Assembly: GCF_937876455.1 (NCBI RefSeq)
Contig: NZ_CALFIG010000110.1
Span: 1-20,850 of the forward strand
Direction of reading: 5' to 3'
Length of the DNA stretch: 20,850 nucleotides
Source: an uncultured Flavobacterium sp.
GTDB taxonomy: Bacteria; Bacteroidota; Bacteroidia; Flavobacteriales; Flavobacteriaceae
This document shows positions 7,147 to 15,190 of this stretch, in pieces (the stretch's first letter is position 1; each line of letters opens with the position of its first letter). The position numbers were made by a program, and so were the translations under genes. Below the pieces are notes generated by a model. It had not been told where the DNA came from. It ran no database searches and worked only from the letters and a program-made list of their open reading frames with translations.

Positions 7147-8304
7147 AATCACCCTAATTGAATTCTTTACTTCTTCGGCAATTCTTCTGGCTTCATTCAT
7201 ATTTTCATTCACAATCGTTACATGTCCCATTTTTCGGAAAGGTCTTGTTTCTCTTTTTCCGTAAATATGTGGTGTAACACCATCAATTGCCATGATGTTG
7301 GAGATGTTTTCATATACTACTGGTCCTGAATAGCCTTCTTCACCGACCAAATTTACCATAATTCCAGCAACTTTGCTAGCTGTATTGCCTAAAGGTAAAT
7401 TTAAAATAGCCCGCAAATGGTTTTCAAATTGTGAAGTATAACTGGCTTCAATCGAATAATGACCTGAATTGTGCGGTCTTGGAGCGACTTCATTGACTAA
7501 AATTTCGTCGCCTTCTTCCGAACCTTCGGAATGAAACATTTCCACAGCTAATAAACCTACATGATTGAAGCCTTCTGAAACTTTTAAGGCAATTTCAGTA
7601 GCTTTTTGCGCTATTGTTGCATCAATACGAGCTGGACAAATTACATATTCCACTTGATTGGCTTCGGGATGAAATTCCATTTCTACGACAGGATAGGTTT
7701 TTACTTCTCCAGAAACAGAACGCACAACAATTACGGCTAATTCATTTTTAAACGGAATCATTGCCTCTGCAATACATTCTACATTTGGTAATTCGTCTAA
7801 ATCGGTTACTTTTCGTACTATTTTTACGCCGTTTCCATCATAACCAAATTGTGTGCATTTCCATACAAAAGGCATTTCTATTTGTTTATTTTCAACCGCT
7901 TCTTTTAAAAGTAAAGTTTTGTCAAAACGGGTGTAAGGTGCAGATGGAATGTTATGTTGGCTATAAAAATCTTTTTGAACTCCTTTATTTTGGATGCCTT
8001 GTAATGTTTTTGGTGACGGGTAAATGGCTAATCCTTCTTCTTCTAATTTTAGTAAGGCATCTAAATTAACCAATTCTATTTCAAAGGTTAACACATCTAC
8101 TTTTTTCCCAAAACTATAAACGGTATCAAAATCCATCAAGTTACCTTGAACAAAATGATTACAGGCAATTTTGCAAGGTGCTTCAGGGCTTGGGTCTAGA
8201 ACATAGGTTTGTATATCAAACTTTCTAGTTTCTTGAAGTAGCATTTTACCTAATTGGCCTCCGCCTAAAATTCCTAATTTAAAATCGGAAGAAAAATAAT
8301 TCAT
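7129..8304 (-). CDS. purK: N5-carboxyaminoimidazole ribonucleotide synthase
   Basis: A 391-residue ATP-grasp enzyme that carboxylates AIR to N5-CAIR using ATP and bicarbonate, feeding PurE. The N-terminal GILGGGQLGKM (11-21) is the PurK signature. The glycine-rich ATP-grasp loop appears as FGYDGNG, and NEVAPRPHNSGHYSIEA is the conserved C-terminal metal and substrate segment. ATG 8304 gives the normal start. The last residues (SSQSQ) are encoded by a 13-bp tandem repeat that also supplies the stop. A TATCTTTG box on the minus strand at 8472-8479 would give a leader of about 160 bases. It is followed by purE and forms the usual purK-purE pair. Confidence 0.96.
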   Translation of the reverse strand: MNYFSSDFKLGILGGGQLGKMLLQETRKFDIQTYVLDPSPEAPCKIACNHFVQGNLMDFDTVYSFGKKVDVLTFEIELVNLDALLKLEEEGLAIYPSPKTLQGIQNKGVQKDFYSQHNIPSAPYTRFDKTLLLKEAVENKQIEMPFVWKCTQFGYDGNGVKIVRKVTDLDELPNVECIAEAMIPFKNELAVIVVRSVSGEVKTYPVVEMEFHPEANQVEYVICPARIDATIAQKATEIALKVSEGFNHVGLLAVEMFHSEGSEEGDEILVNEVAPRPHNSGHYSIEASYTSQFENHLRAILNLPLGNTASKVAGIMVNLVGEEGYSGPVVYENISNIMAIDGVTPHIYGKRETRPFRKMGHVTIVNENMNEARRIAEEVKNSIRVISSQSQ

Positions 8305-8493
8305 TAGTTGTAGTTATTGCTTTTAGTCTCAAATGCAGTTGTTTCATATATGTAAAATTTTATTTGTAAAAGGTCATATATGTTATCGCCTTTTTATTTA
8401 TCTGTGTTTGCTTGCGCAAAATTTTTGTTAATGACGATTTCATCCTGTCATTTAAAAGTTATGTTGTTTTGCAAAGATAAGAATTTAGATAAT
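8305..8493 (-). promoter_or_regulatory. purK upstream region with -7 box and long leader
   Basis: This 189-base gap holds a minus-strand TATCTTTG (8472-8479), matching TAnnTTTG, so purK transcription probably starts near 8465 and has a leader of about 160 bases. In the leader are a small hairpin (AATGAC with GTCATT around 8430-8453), a 27-codon reading frame (8443 down to 8360, rich in Lys) and two copies of tcatatatgt (8344-8353 and 8374-8383). No purine riboswitch core was recognised. The promoter box is the best-supported part. Confidence 0.4.
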
Positions 8494-9030
8494 TTATGAA
8501 TTTAATTTTTTCAAAATATCCTTAACTGCAAATTGATAACCCGGTGAATGTTGGCTATAGTCTTTAGATAAAACAGCCTGTAAAGCATCGCGCACCCAAT
8601 TGTATTTTTTGCTCAAAACAAATAAAGCCCGCATGGCATAAGCCGCTGAGGCTACTTTTACATCAATAATGAGCCAATCTAAACAAGCTTCGCTAATTTT
8701 TTCTTCCTGATATGTTGTTAAAATTGAAGTTTTACTTTTGGTTAAAAACATACAAATTTTAGCTACTGAACGAATAGCCGATTCGTTTTTATAGTTGGAT
8801 AAGCAATTGCAAAATGGTTCAATATAAGGTTGAAAAAGAGCGAGTTGTTCTTCGCAAACTAATTCTAGAATCCAGCAGGCTTTGTGGTGGTTTTTATCCG
8901 TTGTGTCAAAGGCAATTTCCGTTAAGAGAGCCATTAGTTCAGGGTTTTTGAGTACTAAATTTTTATTTTCCTCTCTACTTTTTCTGTGTGCTGTGCTTTC
9001 GGCTATTTGTTTGTAATAGATAGCATTCAT
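8494..9030 (-). CDS. HEAT/ARM-like helical protein of unknown function
   Basis: A 178-residue protein from ATG 9030; a TTG eight codons upstream is less likely. It has no signal peptide or membrane segment. The sequence appears almost wholly alpha-helical, with repeated pairs of amphipathic helices (for example HHKACWILELVCEEQLALF, SAIRSVAKICMFL and AAYAMRALFVLSKK), the look of HEAT or ARM repeats. No catalytic motif was seen. Relatives in flavobacteria are, as I recall, sometimes labelled adenylosuccinate lyase, but the lyase signature (SSxMPxKxN) and length are absent, so I do not use that name. It sits upstream of purK on the same strand and divergent from hpt, so a link to purine metabolism is possible only by position. 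Confidence 0.7.
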   Translation of the reverse strand: MNAIYYKQIAESTAHRKSREENKNLVLKNPELMALLTEIAFDTTDKNHHKACWILELVCEEQLALFQPYIEPFCNCLSNYKNESAIRSVAKICMFLTKSKTSILTTYQEEKISEACLDWLIIDVKVASAAYAMRALFVLSKKYNWVRDALQAVLSKDYSQHSPGYQFAVKDILKKLNS

Positions 9031-9093
9031 TTGGTAAATATATCTATTTTGCAAAAAAAATACAATTCTTCATTCTTAATTCTGAATACTTTG

Positions 9094-9101
9094 TAAATTT
9101 G
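9094..9101 (+). promoter_or_regulatory. -7 box for hpt
   Basis: TAAATTTG matches TAnnTTTG and lies 20 bases before the hpt ATG. The -33 element is not clear. The 91-base divergent gap 9031-9121 must also contain the promoter of the minus-strand helical-protein gene. Confidence 0.5.
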
Positions 9102-9121
9102 CTACTTATTCTTTCAAAAAT

Positions 9122-9652
9122 ATGATACAGCTCCACGATAAAAAATTTGAAGTTTTTATTACTGCTCAGGAAATAGACTTTGCTATAAAAAACATGACAA
9201 AACAAATTGAAGATGATCATTGTGAGGAAGTACCTGTTTTTGTAGGTGTATTAAATGGTGCGTTTAGAGTAGTTGCTGATGTATTAAAGAATTACAACGC
9301 TCCATGCGAGGTAAGTTTTGTCAAAATGGCTTCTTACGAAGGAACTTCGACAACCCATGATGTGAAAGAATTAATTGGAATAAACCAAGATTTAAAAGGA
9401 AGAACGGTGGTGTTGATTGAAGATATTGTTGACACAGGAAATACCGTAGAGGTCTTAAAAAAAATGTTTCAAGCACATGAGGTAAAACATTGTAAGATTG
9501 CTACCTTATTTTTTAAGCCAGATGCTTATACTAAAGACATAAAAATAGATTATGTAGGAATTAGAATACCTAATAAGTTTATTGTGGGATACGGATTAGA
9601 TTATGATGGATTAGGTAGGAATTTGAATGATGTGTATCAACTTTCAGAATAA
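9122..9652 (+). CDS. hpt: hypoxanthine phosphoribosyltransferase
   Basis: A 176-residue cytoplasmic enzyme that joins PRPP to hypoxanthine or guanine, returning salvaged bases to the IMP/GMP pool. The PRPP-binding loop VVLIEDIVDTGNT is at residues 96-108, with its two acidic residues intact. The flexible-loop segment KMASYEGTSTTHD (68-80) and the C-terminal GYGLDYDG are also typical. Length is normal. ATG 9122 follows a TAAATTTG box by 20 bases. adk follows after 49 bases, so the two probably form a transcript. Confidence 0.95.
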   Translation: MIQLHDKKFEVFITAQEIDFAIKNMTKQIEDDHCEEVPVFVGVLNGAFRVVADVLKNYNAPCEVSFVKMASYEGTSTTHDVKELIGINQDLKGRTVVLIEDIVDTGNTVEVLKKMFQAHEVKHCKIATLFFKPDAYTKDIKIDYVGIRIPNKFIVGYGLDYDGLGRNLNDVYQLSE

Positions 9653-9701
9653 CAGAAAAACAAATAAATATAACACAGCAACAACCCTTAAAGTAAAAAA
9701 A

Positions 9702-10274
9702 ATGATAAATATCGTATTATTTGGAAAACCAGGTGCAGGAAAAGGAACACAAGCCGAATTTTTAAAGGACAAGTATAATTTAGTGCATTTGTCAACGGGT
9801 GATATTTTTAGATTCAATATTAAGAATGACACCGAACTTGGAAGATTGGCGAAAACCTATATGGATAAAGGCGATTTAGTTCCAGATGCGGTAACCATTC
9901 AAATGTTGCAAAGTGAAGTAGATAAAAACCCACAGGCAGCTGGATTTTTATTTGATGGATTCCCTAGAACTATTGCACAAGCGGAGGCGTTAGATACTTT
10001 TTTAGTTTCAAAAGGAGAAGAAATTACAGCAACTATAGCCTTAGATGCAGATGATGAAATTTTAGTTCAAAGATTACTCGAAAGAGGCAAAACTTCAGGT
10101 AGACCAGATGATCAAGACGAAGAAAAAATCAGAAACAGATACCAAGAGTATAATGAAAAAACAGCGCCTTTAATTCATTTTTATGAAGGACAAAATAAAT
10201 ACTATGCCGTAAATGGAATTGGTACAATTCAAGAAATTACAGAAAGATTAAGTTTAATAATTGATAAATTATAA
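9702..10274 (+). CDS. adk: adenylate kinase, short-lid form
   Basis: A 190-residue enzyme interconverting ATP + AMP and 2 ADP. The P-loop GKPGAGKGT is at 8-16, the AMP-binding segment STGDIFR at 31-37 and FDGFPRT at 84-90. The lid is the short type (ERGKTSGRPDD, 127-137) without the zinc-finger insert of the 214-residue enzymes. ATG 9702 (MINIVLFGKP) is the correct start; the frame is open further upstream, but those residues are not adk-like. It is 49 bases downstream of hpt and 32 bases upstream of the CNNM-type gene. Confidence 0.95.
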   Translation: MINIVLFGKPGAGKGTQAEFLKDKYNLVHLSTGDIFRFNIKNDTELGRLAKTYMDKGDLVPDAVTIQMLQSEVDKNPQAAGFLFDGFPRTIAQAEALDTFLVSKGEEITATIALDADDEILVQRLLERGKTSGRPDDQDEEKIRNRYQEYNEKTAPLIHFYEGQNKYYAVNGIGTIQEITERLSLIIDKL

Positions 10275-10306
10275 GTATCTTGCGATAAAATTCAACATAT
10301 TAAACA

Positions 10307-11581
10307 TTGGAAATAGTCATAATTTTCTTGTTGATACTGCTTAATGGATTGTTTTCCATGTCAGAAATTGCACTCATATCAGCAAGAAAAAATAGGTTAG
10401 AAACCGCTGCCAAAAAAGGCAACACGAGTGCAAAAACTGCTTTAGATTTAGCAAACTCGCCTAATAAATTTTTATCAACCGTACAAATAGGTATTACGTT
10501 GATTGGAATTTTAACTGGTATTTATTCAGGAGAAAAAGTAACACAAGATGTTACCTTGTTTTTTGAACAATATGAGTTAACTAAACTGTATGCACCTTCT
10601 TTAGCAGTAGGTGTTGTAGTTGTTGTGCTAACTTTTTTCTCATTAGTATTAGGCGAATTATTACCCAAACGAATTGGCTTAAATTATCCCGAAACCATTG
10701 CAAAAGCTGTTGCAGTTCCTATGAAATTAGTTTCCGTAGTAACCGCACCATTCATTTGGTTGTTAACGACTTCAACTGATTTTATTCTTAAAGTATTAAA
10801 CATAAAGCCTACAGCAGACGGCAAAGTTACCGAAGAAGAAATAAAAGCTATTATTAAAGAAGGAACAGAAGTAGGTGAAGTACAAGAAATTGAACAAGAC
10901 ATCGTGGAACGTGTGTTTCATATTGGCGACCGAAAAGTAAATTCATTAATGACACATAGAAGTTCTATGGTTTATTTGTCTTTGGACGATTCGGTAGAAG
11001 AAATCAAGGCAAAAGTCTTGCATGAATTGCATTCTGTTTACCCTGTTTGTAATGAAAATTTAGACGAAGTTGTGGGTGTAGTATTTTTAAAAGACTTGTT
11101 TTTAAATTTTGAACAAGGTAATTTTCAATTAAACGCTATCGCAAAAGAACCTACTTATTTTATAGAGCATACTTCAGCCTATAAGGCATTAGAAAATTTT
11201 AAGAAAACTAAAGTACATTATGCATTTGTTACTGATGAATATGGAGTTTTTCAAGGAATTATTACATTAAATGATATTTTAGAAGCTTTAGTAGGTGATG
11301 CTGCAGATTTTGACGATGATGAATATAAATTAATTGCCAACGAAGACGGAACTTGGTTAGTAGATGGTCAATATTCTTTACACGACTTTTTAACTTACTT
11401 CGATTTAGACGAGCAAATAGGTGATTTTGAAGTCACTACAGTTAATGGACTTATTGTTACAGAATTAGGTGACATTCCAAAACAAGGACAAAAATTGATT
11501 TGGAATAAACTAGAGTTTGAAGTTTTAGAAATGGATGGTGTAAAAATCGATAAAATTTTAATCACTACTCTTAAAGAATAA
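10307..11581 (+). CDS. CNNM/CorC-type membrane protein with CBS pair
   Basis: A 424-residue inner-membrane protein of the hemolysin-family/CNNM class, linked in studied members to magnesium and other divalent-cation export. The DUF21 domain (about 1-175) begins with FLLILLNGLFSMSEIALISA and carries membrane helices near 1-22, 55-73, 98-120 and 138-160. A CBS pair follows (about 210-330), and a CorC_HlyC domain with acidic DAADFDDDEY at its entry fills about 335-424. The start is TTG 10307, because the conserved N-terminal residues begin there and the next Met is 17 codons in, within the first helix. It lies 32 bases after adk and is closed by a strong terminator. The hemolysin name is historical and not supported by function. 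Confidence 0.88.
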   Translation: MEIVIIFLLILLNGLFSMSEIALISARKNRLETAAKKGNTSAKTALDLANSPNKFLSTVQIGITLIGILTGIYSGEKVTQDVTLFFEQYELTKLYAPSLAVGVVVVVLTFFSLVLGELLPKRIGLNYPETIAKAVAVPMKLVSVVTAPFIWLLTTSTDFILKVLNIKPTADGKVTEEEIKAIIKEGTEVGEVQEIEQDIVERVFHIGDRKVNSLMTHRSSMVYLSLDDSVEEIKAKVLHELHSVYPVCNENLDEVVGVVFLKDLFLNFEQGNFQLNAIAKEPTYFIEHTSAYKALENFKKTKVHYAFVTDEYGVFQGIITLNDILEALVGDAADFDDDEYKLIANEDGTWLVDGQYSLHDFLTYFDLDEQIGDFEVTTVNGLIVTELGDIPKQGQKLIWNKLEFEVLEMDGVKIDKILITTLKE

Positions 11582-11604
11582 AGTACAGTTTCAATATTTT
11601 TTAA

Positions 11605-11640
11605 AAAACTTATAATGTATGCATTATAAGTTTTCTTTTT
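11605..11640 (+). terminator. intrinsic terminator after the CNNM-type gene
   Basis: A perfect 13-bp stem, AAAACTTATAATG (11605-11617) with CATTATAAGTTTT (11622-11634), around TATG, followed by a T-rich run. Confidence 0.85.
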
Positions 11641-11660
11641 TATTAGCCATCTTAAAGTTG

Positions 11661-11668
11661 TATCTTTG
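11661..11668 (+). promoter_or_regulatory. -7 box for obgE
   Basis: TATCTTTG matches TAnnTTTG and lies just after the upstream terminator. It predicts a leader of about 80 bases before the obgE ATG. A clear -33 TTTG is not visible at the standard distance. Confidence 0.55.
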
Positions 11669-11716
11669 CCACTTATAAAATTAAAAAACACTAACTAAGT
11701 TTAATTTAGTTGTATC

Positions 11717-11749
11717 AACTTCTAATTTCTAACTTCTAATTTCTAACTT
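11717..11749. repeat. 14-bp tandem repeat in the obgE leader
   Basis: aacttctaatttct occurs twice exactly (11717-11730 and 11731-11744), followed by a partial third copy (aactt). It ends six bases before the obgE start codon, so copy number would change the spacing of the leader but not the protein. Confidence 0.8.
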
Positions 11750-11754
11750 AAAAA

Positions 11755-12756
11755 ATGACCGAGGGAAATTTTGTAGATTACGTAAAAATATATGTAGCAT
11801 CTGGTAAAGGAGGAAAAGGTTCATCTCATTTACATAGAGAGAAATTTATTGAAAAAGGAGGACCTGACGGTGGTGATGGAGGTCGAGGCGGACATGTTGT
11901 TTTACGAGGCAATAAAAACTTATGGACCTTGTTTCATTTAAAATTTTTAAGGCATGTAAAAGCAGGTCATGGAGGCGATGGTGGAAGCAGTAGAAGTACA
12001 GGAGCAGACGGTGAAGATAAATACATTGAAGTGCCATTAGGTACAGTAATAAAAGATAAAGAAACAGGGGAAATTTTGTTCGAAATTACAGAACATGATG
12101 AAACTAAAATTTTAGCTAAAGGGGGTAAAGGCGGTTTAGGAAACTGGCACTTTAGAAGCGCAACGAATCAAACACCACGTTATGCCCAACCAGGAATTCC
12201 AGGTGAAGAAGTAGATGTCATTTTAGAATTAAAAGTATTAGCCGATGTGGGTTTAGTAGGTTTTCCAAATGCTGGAAAGTCAACTCTACTTTCTGTTTTA
12301 ACGTCAGCTAAACCAAAAATTGCAGATTATCCATTTACTACCTTAAAACCAAATTTAGGAATTGTAGCTTACAGAGATTTTCAATCTTTTGTAATTGCAG
12401 ATATTCCAGGGATAATTGAAGGCGCAGCAGAAGGCAAAGGATTAGGACATTATTTTTTACGCCATATTGAAAGAAATTCAACGCTACTGTTTTTAGTCCC
12501 TGCAGATGCCGATGATATTAAGAAAGAATATGAAATTCTTTTAGATGAACTACGACGTTATAATCCTGAAATGTTAGATAAAGACCGATTAATTGTTATT
12601 TCGAAATGCGACATGTTAGATGATGAATTACAAAAAGAAATGAAACAGCAATTAGACAAGGATTTTAAAGGTATAGAATATATGTTTATTTCTTCTGTAG
12701 CTCAACAAGGTCTAACTGAATTGAAAGATAAGTTGTGGAAAATGTTGAATGTTTAA
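11755..12756 (+). CDS. obgE: GTPase Obg/ObgE
   Basis: A 333-residue essential-type GTPase that associates with the 50S ribosomal subunit and takes part in ribosome maturation and stress control. The glycine-rich Obg fold fills residues 1-158 (for example GGPDGGDGGRGGHV and AGHGGDGGSSRS). The G domain follows, with G1 GFPNAGKS (169-176), the switch I threonines in YPFTTL, G3 DIPG (216-219) and G4 SKCD (283-286). Here Ser replaces the usual Asn of NKxD, a variant I recall as common in Bacteroidota. The C-terminal OCT domain of Bacillus-type Obg is absent. The gene has its own promoter box and is closed by a terminator, so it looks monocistronic. Confidence 0.96.
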   Translation: MTEGNFVDYVKIYVASGKGGKGSSHLHREKFIEKGGPDGGDGGRGGHVVLRGNKNLWTLFHLKFLRHVKAGHGGDGGSSRSTGADGEDKYIEVPLGTVIKDKETGEILFEITEHDETKILAKGGKGGLGNWHFRSATNQTPRYAQPGIPGEEVDVILELKVLADVGLVGFPNAGKSTLLSVLTSAKPKIADYPFTTLKPNLGIVAYRDFQSFVIADIPGIIEGAAEGKGLGHYFLRHIERNSTLLFLVPADADDIKKEYEILLDELRRYNPEMLDKDRLIVISKCDMLDDELQKEMKQQLDKDFKGIEYMFISSVAQQGLTELKDKLWKMLNV

Positions 12757-12780
12757 TTCTATTTTTTATAATAACAAAGT

Positions 12781-12818
12781 AAGGCATTACAGATAGGTAA
12801 TGCCTTTTCTTTTTTTTA
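12781..12818 (+). terminator. intrinsic terminator after obgE
   Basis: A perfect 10-bp stem, AAGGCATTAC (12781-12790) with GTAATGCCTT (12797-12806), around AGATAG, followed by TTCTTTTTTTT. Confidence 0.88.
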
Positions 12819-12935
12819 AAAACCTAAATAAAAGTTAAAGTTTCTGTTTCAAATTACTTTTTAAGAGGTTTAAATTTAACAAATTCGCAATTTTTGATTT
12901 ATATTCGCATCATTAAAACAAAATTACTATTTCAT

Positions 12936-15086
12936 ATGAAAAAAATTATTCTATCCTTAATCGCTGTAATTACGTTGTTGCCTGCAACCGTAAAGGCTGA
13001 TGAAGGAATGTGGTTTTTAATGTTTATTGAACGTTTAAATCACCGCGATATGCAAAAAATGGGACTTCAGTTAACAGCTGAAGAAATTTACAGCATTAAC
13101 CATCATAGTTTAAAAGATGCTATCGTTCAGTTTAATGGAGGCTGTACAGCAGAATTAATCTCAAAAGATGGTTTAGTACTAACGAATCACCACTGTGGGT
13201 ATGATGCCATTGCAGAATTATCAACAGCAGAGAAAAATCATTTAAAAAATGGATTTTGGGCAAAAAACCGTTCAGAAGAGCTTAAACCATCGAGTTTATT
13301 TGTGCGTTTCTTTGTGAGAATGGATGATTGTACAAAAAGAATTTTAGCGGTTGTAAATGATAAAATGACCGAAGCGGAAAGAGAAAAAGCAATCAACGCT
13401 GAAATAGCAAAAATTGAAAAAGAAAATAACGAAGGTGGAAAATATACAGTTTCTGTTCGTCCATTTTTCCAAGGTAATGAATACTATTATTTTGTGTACC
13501 AAGATTACAAAGATGTGCGTTTAGTAGGTACACCACCAGAAAGTTTAGGAAAATTTGGTGGCGATACAGATAATTGGGAATGGCCACGTCATACAGCAGA
13601 TTTTTCTATGTTTAGAATTTATGCTGATGCTAACGGAAATCCGGCAGATTATTCTCCAAATAATGTTCCTTTACAACCTAAACATTATTTACCTGTTAAC
13701 TTAGGTGGCGTTAAAGAAAATGACTTTGCTATGATTTTAGGTTATCCAGGTAGAACAAATCGTTGGATGCCAGCTGGTGGTATTGAGCAAAATGTAAAAT
13801 TTGCTTATCCAGCTTGGGTTGAAGGTTCAAAAACAGGAATGGACAACATGAAAAAATGCATGGTACAATCTGATGCCTTAAACTTAATTTATGCTTCAAA
13901 ATTTGCAGGAGTAGCTAATTATTGGAAAAACCGTCAAGGCATGATTGATGCGTTAACTAAATTTCAAACAGCTAAAGCTAAAGCAGCACAAGAAGCAAAA
14001 TTTGATAAATGGGCCAATAAACCAGAAAATAAAGAAAAATACGGTAATGTAGTAGCTACAATTAATAACTATTACAAACTAACTAATGAAAAAGCACGTC
14101 ATGATAATTATTTGCAACAATTATTAAGAACGTCTGCTTTTGGAACTATCAGTAGATCGTTAGGAAAACAACTTGAAGTATATGCAAAGGCCGATGCTAC
14201 AAAACGCGCACAAATGGCTCCAGCTATTTTAGAAATGGTTGAAGAAATGCATAAAGAAATGTATCTTCCTGCTGAGAAAGATATTTTAGCCGCACAATTA
14301 AAATTATATGCGACTAAGTCTACAGGGTATGCTATTGCTCCTTCAGTAGAAAAAATAGGTAAAGAATCAAATAATGAATTTACTAAATTTGTAAATGCTG
14401 CATTTGATTTAAGTATTTTTACATCAAAAGAAAAAGTAAAAGCATTTTTAGATTTGCCTTCGGAAGGCTTAGTAGCAAACGATCCTTTATTTGTTTTGTC
14501 AAATGATTTACTTATGCACTTTAATTCTAAATCTGAAGCAATTGCAAAAGCACAAAATGATTTTGGCGGAGCATATAGAAAATTAGTAGAAGGTTTACGC
14601 GAATCAAAAATTGGAGAAATTAAATATCCAGATGCAAATTCTACGTTACGTTTAACATACGGAAAAGTAAGAGCATTGCCAGCAGATAAAAGAAATGATG
14701 CTACTACTAACAATTATACAACTTTAGCTGGTCAAGTTAAAAAGTATAAAAAAGGTGACGCAGAATTTGATTTACCAGCAAGAGTTTTAGAAATGAATGC
14801 AGCTAAAGATTTTGGTCGTTATGCAGATAAAGACGGTTCTTTACATGTTTGTTTCTTAACAGATAATGATATTACAGGTGGTAATTCAGGTTCTCCTGTA
14901 TTAAACGGTAAAGGTGAGTTAATCGGTTTAGCATTTGATGGAAATATTGAGGCTATGGCGGGTGATGTTATCTTTGACAAAAAACTACAAAGAACAATTA
15001 ATGTAGATATTCGTTATGTGTTATGGGTGATTGAGAATTTCTCAGGTGCTAAACATATTGTTGACGAAATGACATTAGTAAAATAA
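12936..15086 (+). CDS. dpp7: S46 family dipeptidyl-peptidase, DPP7-type
   Basis: A 716-residue exported serine peptidase that removes dipeptides from the N-termini of peptides in the periplasm. ATG 12936 begins a clear signal peptide (MKKIILSLIAVITLLPATVKA) cleaved before DEGMW, the usual S46 N-terminus. The triad is visible: His86 in TNHHC, Asp222 in ADFSMFR and Ser651 in GGNSGSPV. Cys70 and Cys87 probably form the chymotrypsin-type disulfide. The residue 18 positions after the catalytic Ser is Gly669 (FDGN); DPP11 enzymes have Arg there for acidic P1 residues, while Gly marks DPP7-like broad or hydrophobic preference. The long helical insert between the two halves of the peptidase domain is present (about 300-560). 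Flanked by terminators on both sides, the gene stands alone. Confidence 0.93.
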   Translation: MKKIILSLIAVITLLPATVKADEGMWFLMFIERLNHRDMQKMGLQLTAEEIYSINHHSLKDAIVQFNGGCTAELISKDGLVLTNHHCGYDAIAELSTAEKNHLKNGFWAKNRSEELKPSSLFVRFFVRMDDCTKRILAVVNDKMTEAEREKAINAEIAKIEKENNEGGKYTVSVRPFFQGNEYYYFVYQDYKDVRLVGTPPESLGKFGGDTDNWEWPRHTADFSMFRIYADANGNPADYSPNNVPLQPKHYLPVNLGGVKENDFAMILGYPGRTNRWMPAGGIEQNVKFAYPAWVEGSKTGMDNMKKCMVQSDALNLIYASKFAGVANYWKNRQGMIDALTKFQTAKAKAAQEAKFDKWANKPENKEKYGNVVATINNYYKLTNEKARHDNYLQQLLRTSAFGTISRSLGKQLEVYAKADATKRAQMAPAILEMVEEMHKEMYLPAEKDILAAQLKLYATKSTGYAIAPSVEKIGKESNNEFTKFVNAAFDLSIFTSKEKVKAFLDLPSEGLVANDPLFVLSNDLLMHFNSKSEAIAKAQNDFGGAYRKLVEGLRESKIGEIKYPDANSTLRLTYGKVRALPADKRNDATTNNYTTLAGQVKKYKKGDAEFDLPARVLEMNAAKDFGRYADKDGSLHVCFLTDNDITGGNSGSPVLNGKGELIGLAFDGNIEAMAGDVIFDKKLQRTINVDIRYVLWVIENFSGAKHIVDEMTLVK

Positions 15087-15108
15087 ACCTATTTTTTAGT
15101 TTTATTAG

Positions 15109-15145
15109 AACCCTCTGAGTCTTTCTTAGAGGGTTTCTTTTTTTA
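15109..15145 (+). terminator. intrinsic terminator after the S46 peptidase gene
   Basis: AACCCTCTGAG (15109-15119) pairs with CTTAGAGGGTT (15125-15135) with one G-T pair, around TCTTT, followed by a T-run. Confidence 0.88.
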
Positions 15146-15174
15146 TTTGGTTACGAAAATTTTTCCTATTTTTG
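15146..15174 (+). promoter_or_regulatory. promoter of the TPR gene
   Basis: TTTG (15146-15149) and TATTTTTG (15167-15174) are separated by 17 bases, slightly less than the usual 19-21. The box ends 16 bases before the ATG at 15191, giving a short leader. Confidence 0.5.
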
Positions 15175-15190
15175 AATTCAAATTTAATTC

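Noticed and set aside
7761..8069. 102-codon plus-strand frame
   Set aside because: Antisense to purK, with no recognisable domain.
8305..8471. Purine riboswitch before purK
   Set aside because: No three-way junction with the conserved loop bases was seen.
14108..14713. 201-codon minus-strand frame inside the S46 gene
   Set aside because: It lies wholly antisense to a clearly coding region with conserved length; its composition is a mirror of Lys/Ala-rich helices.
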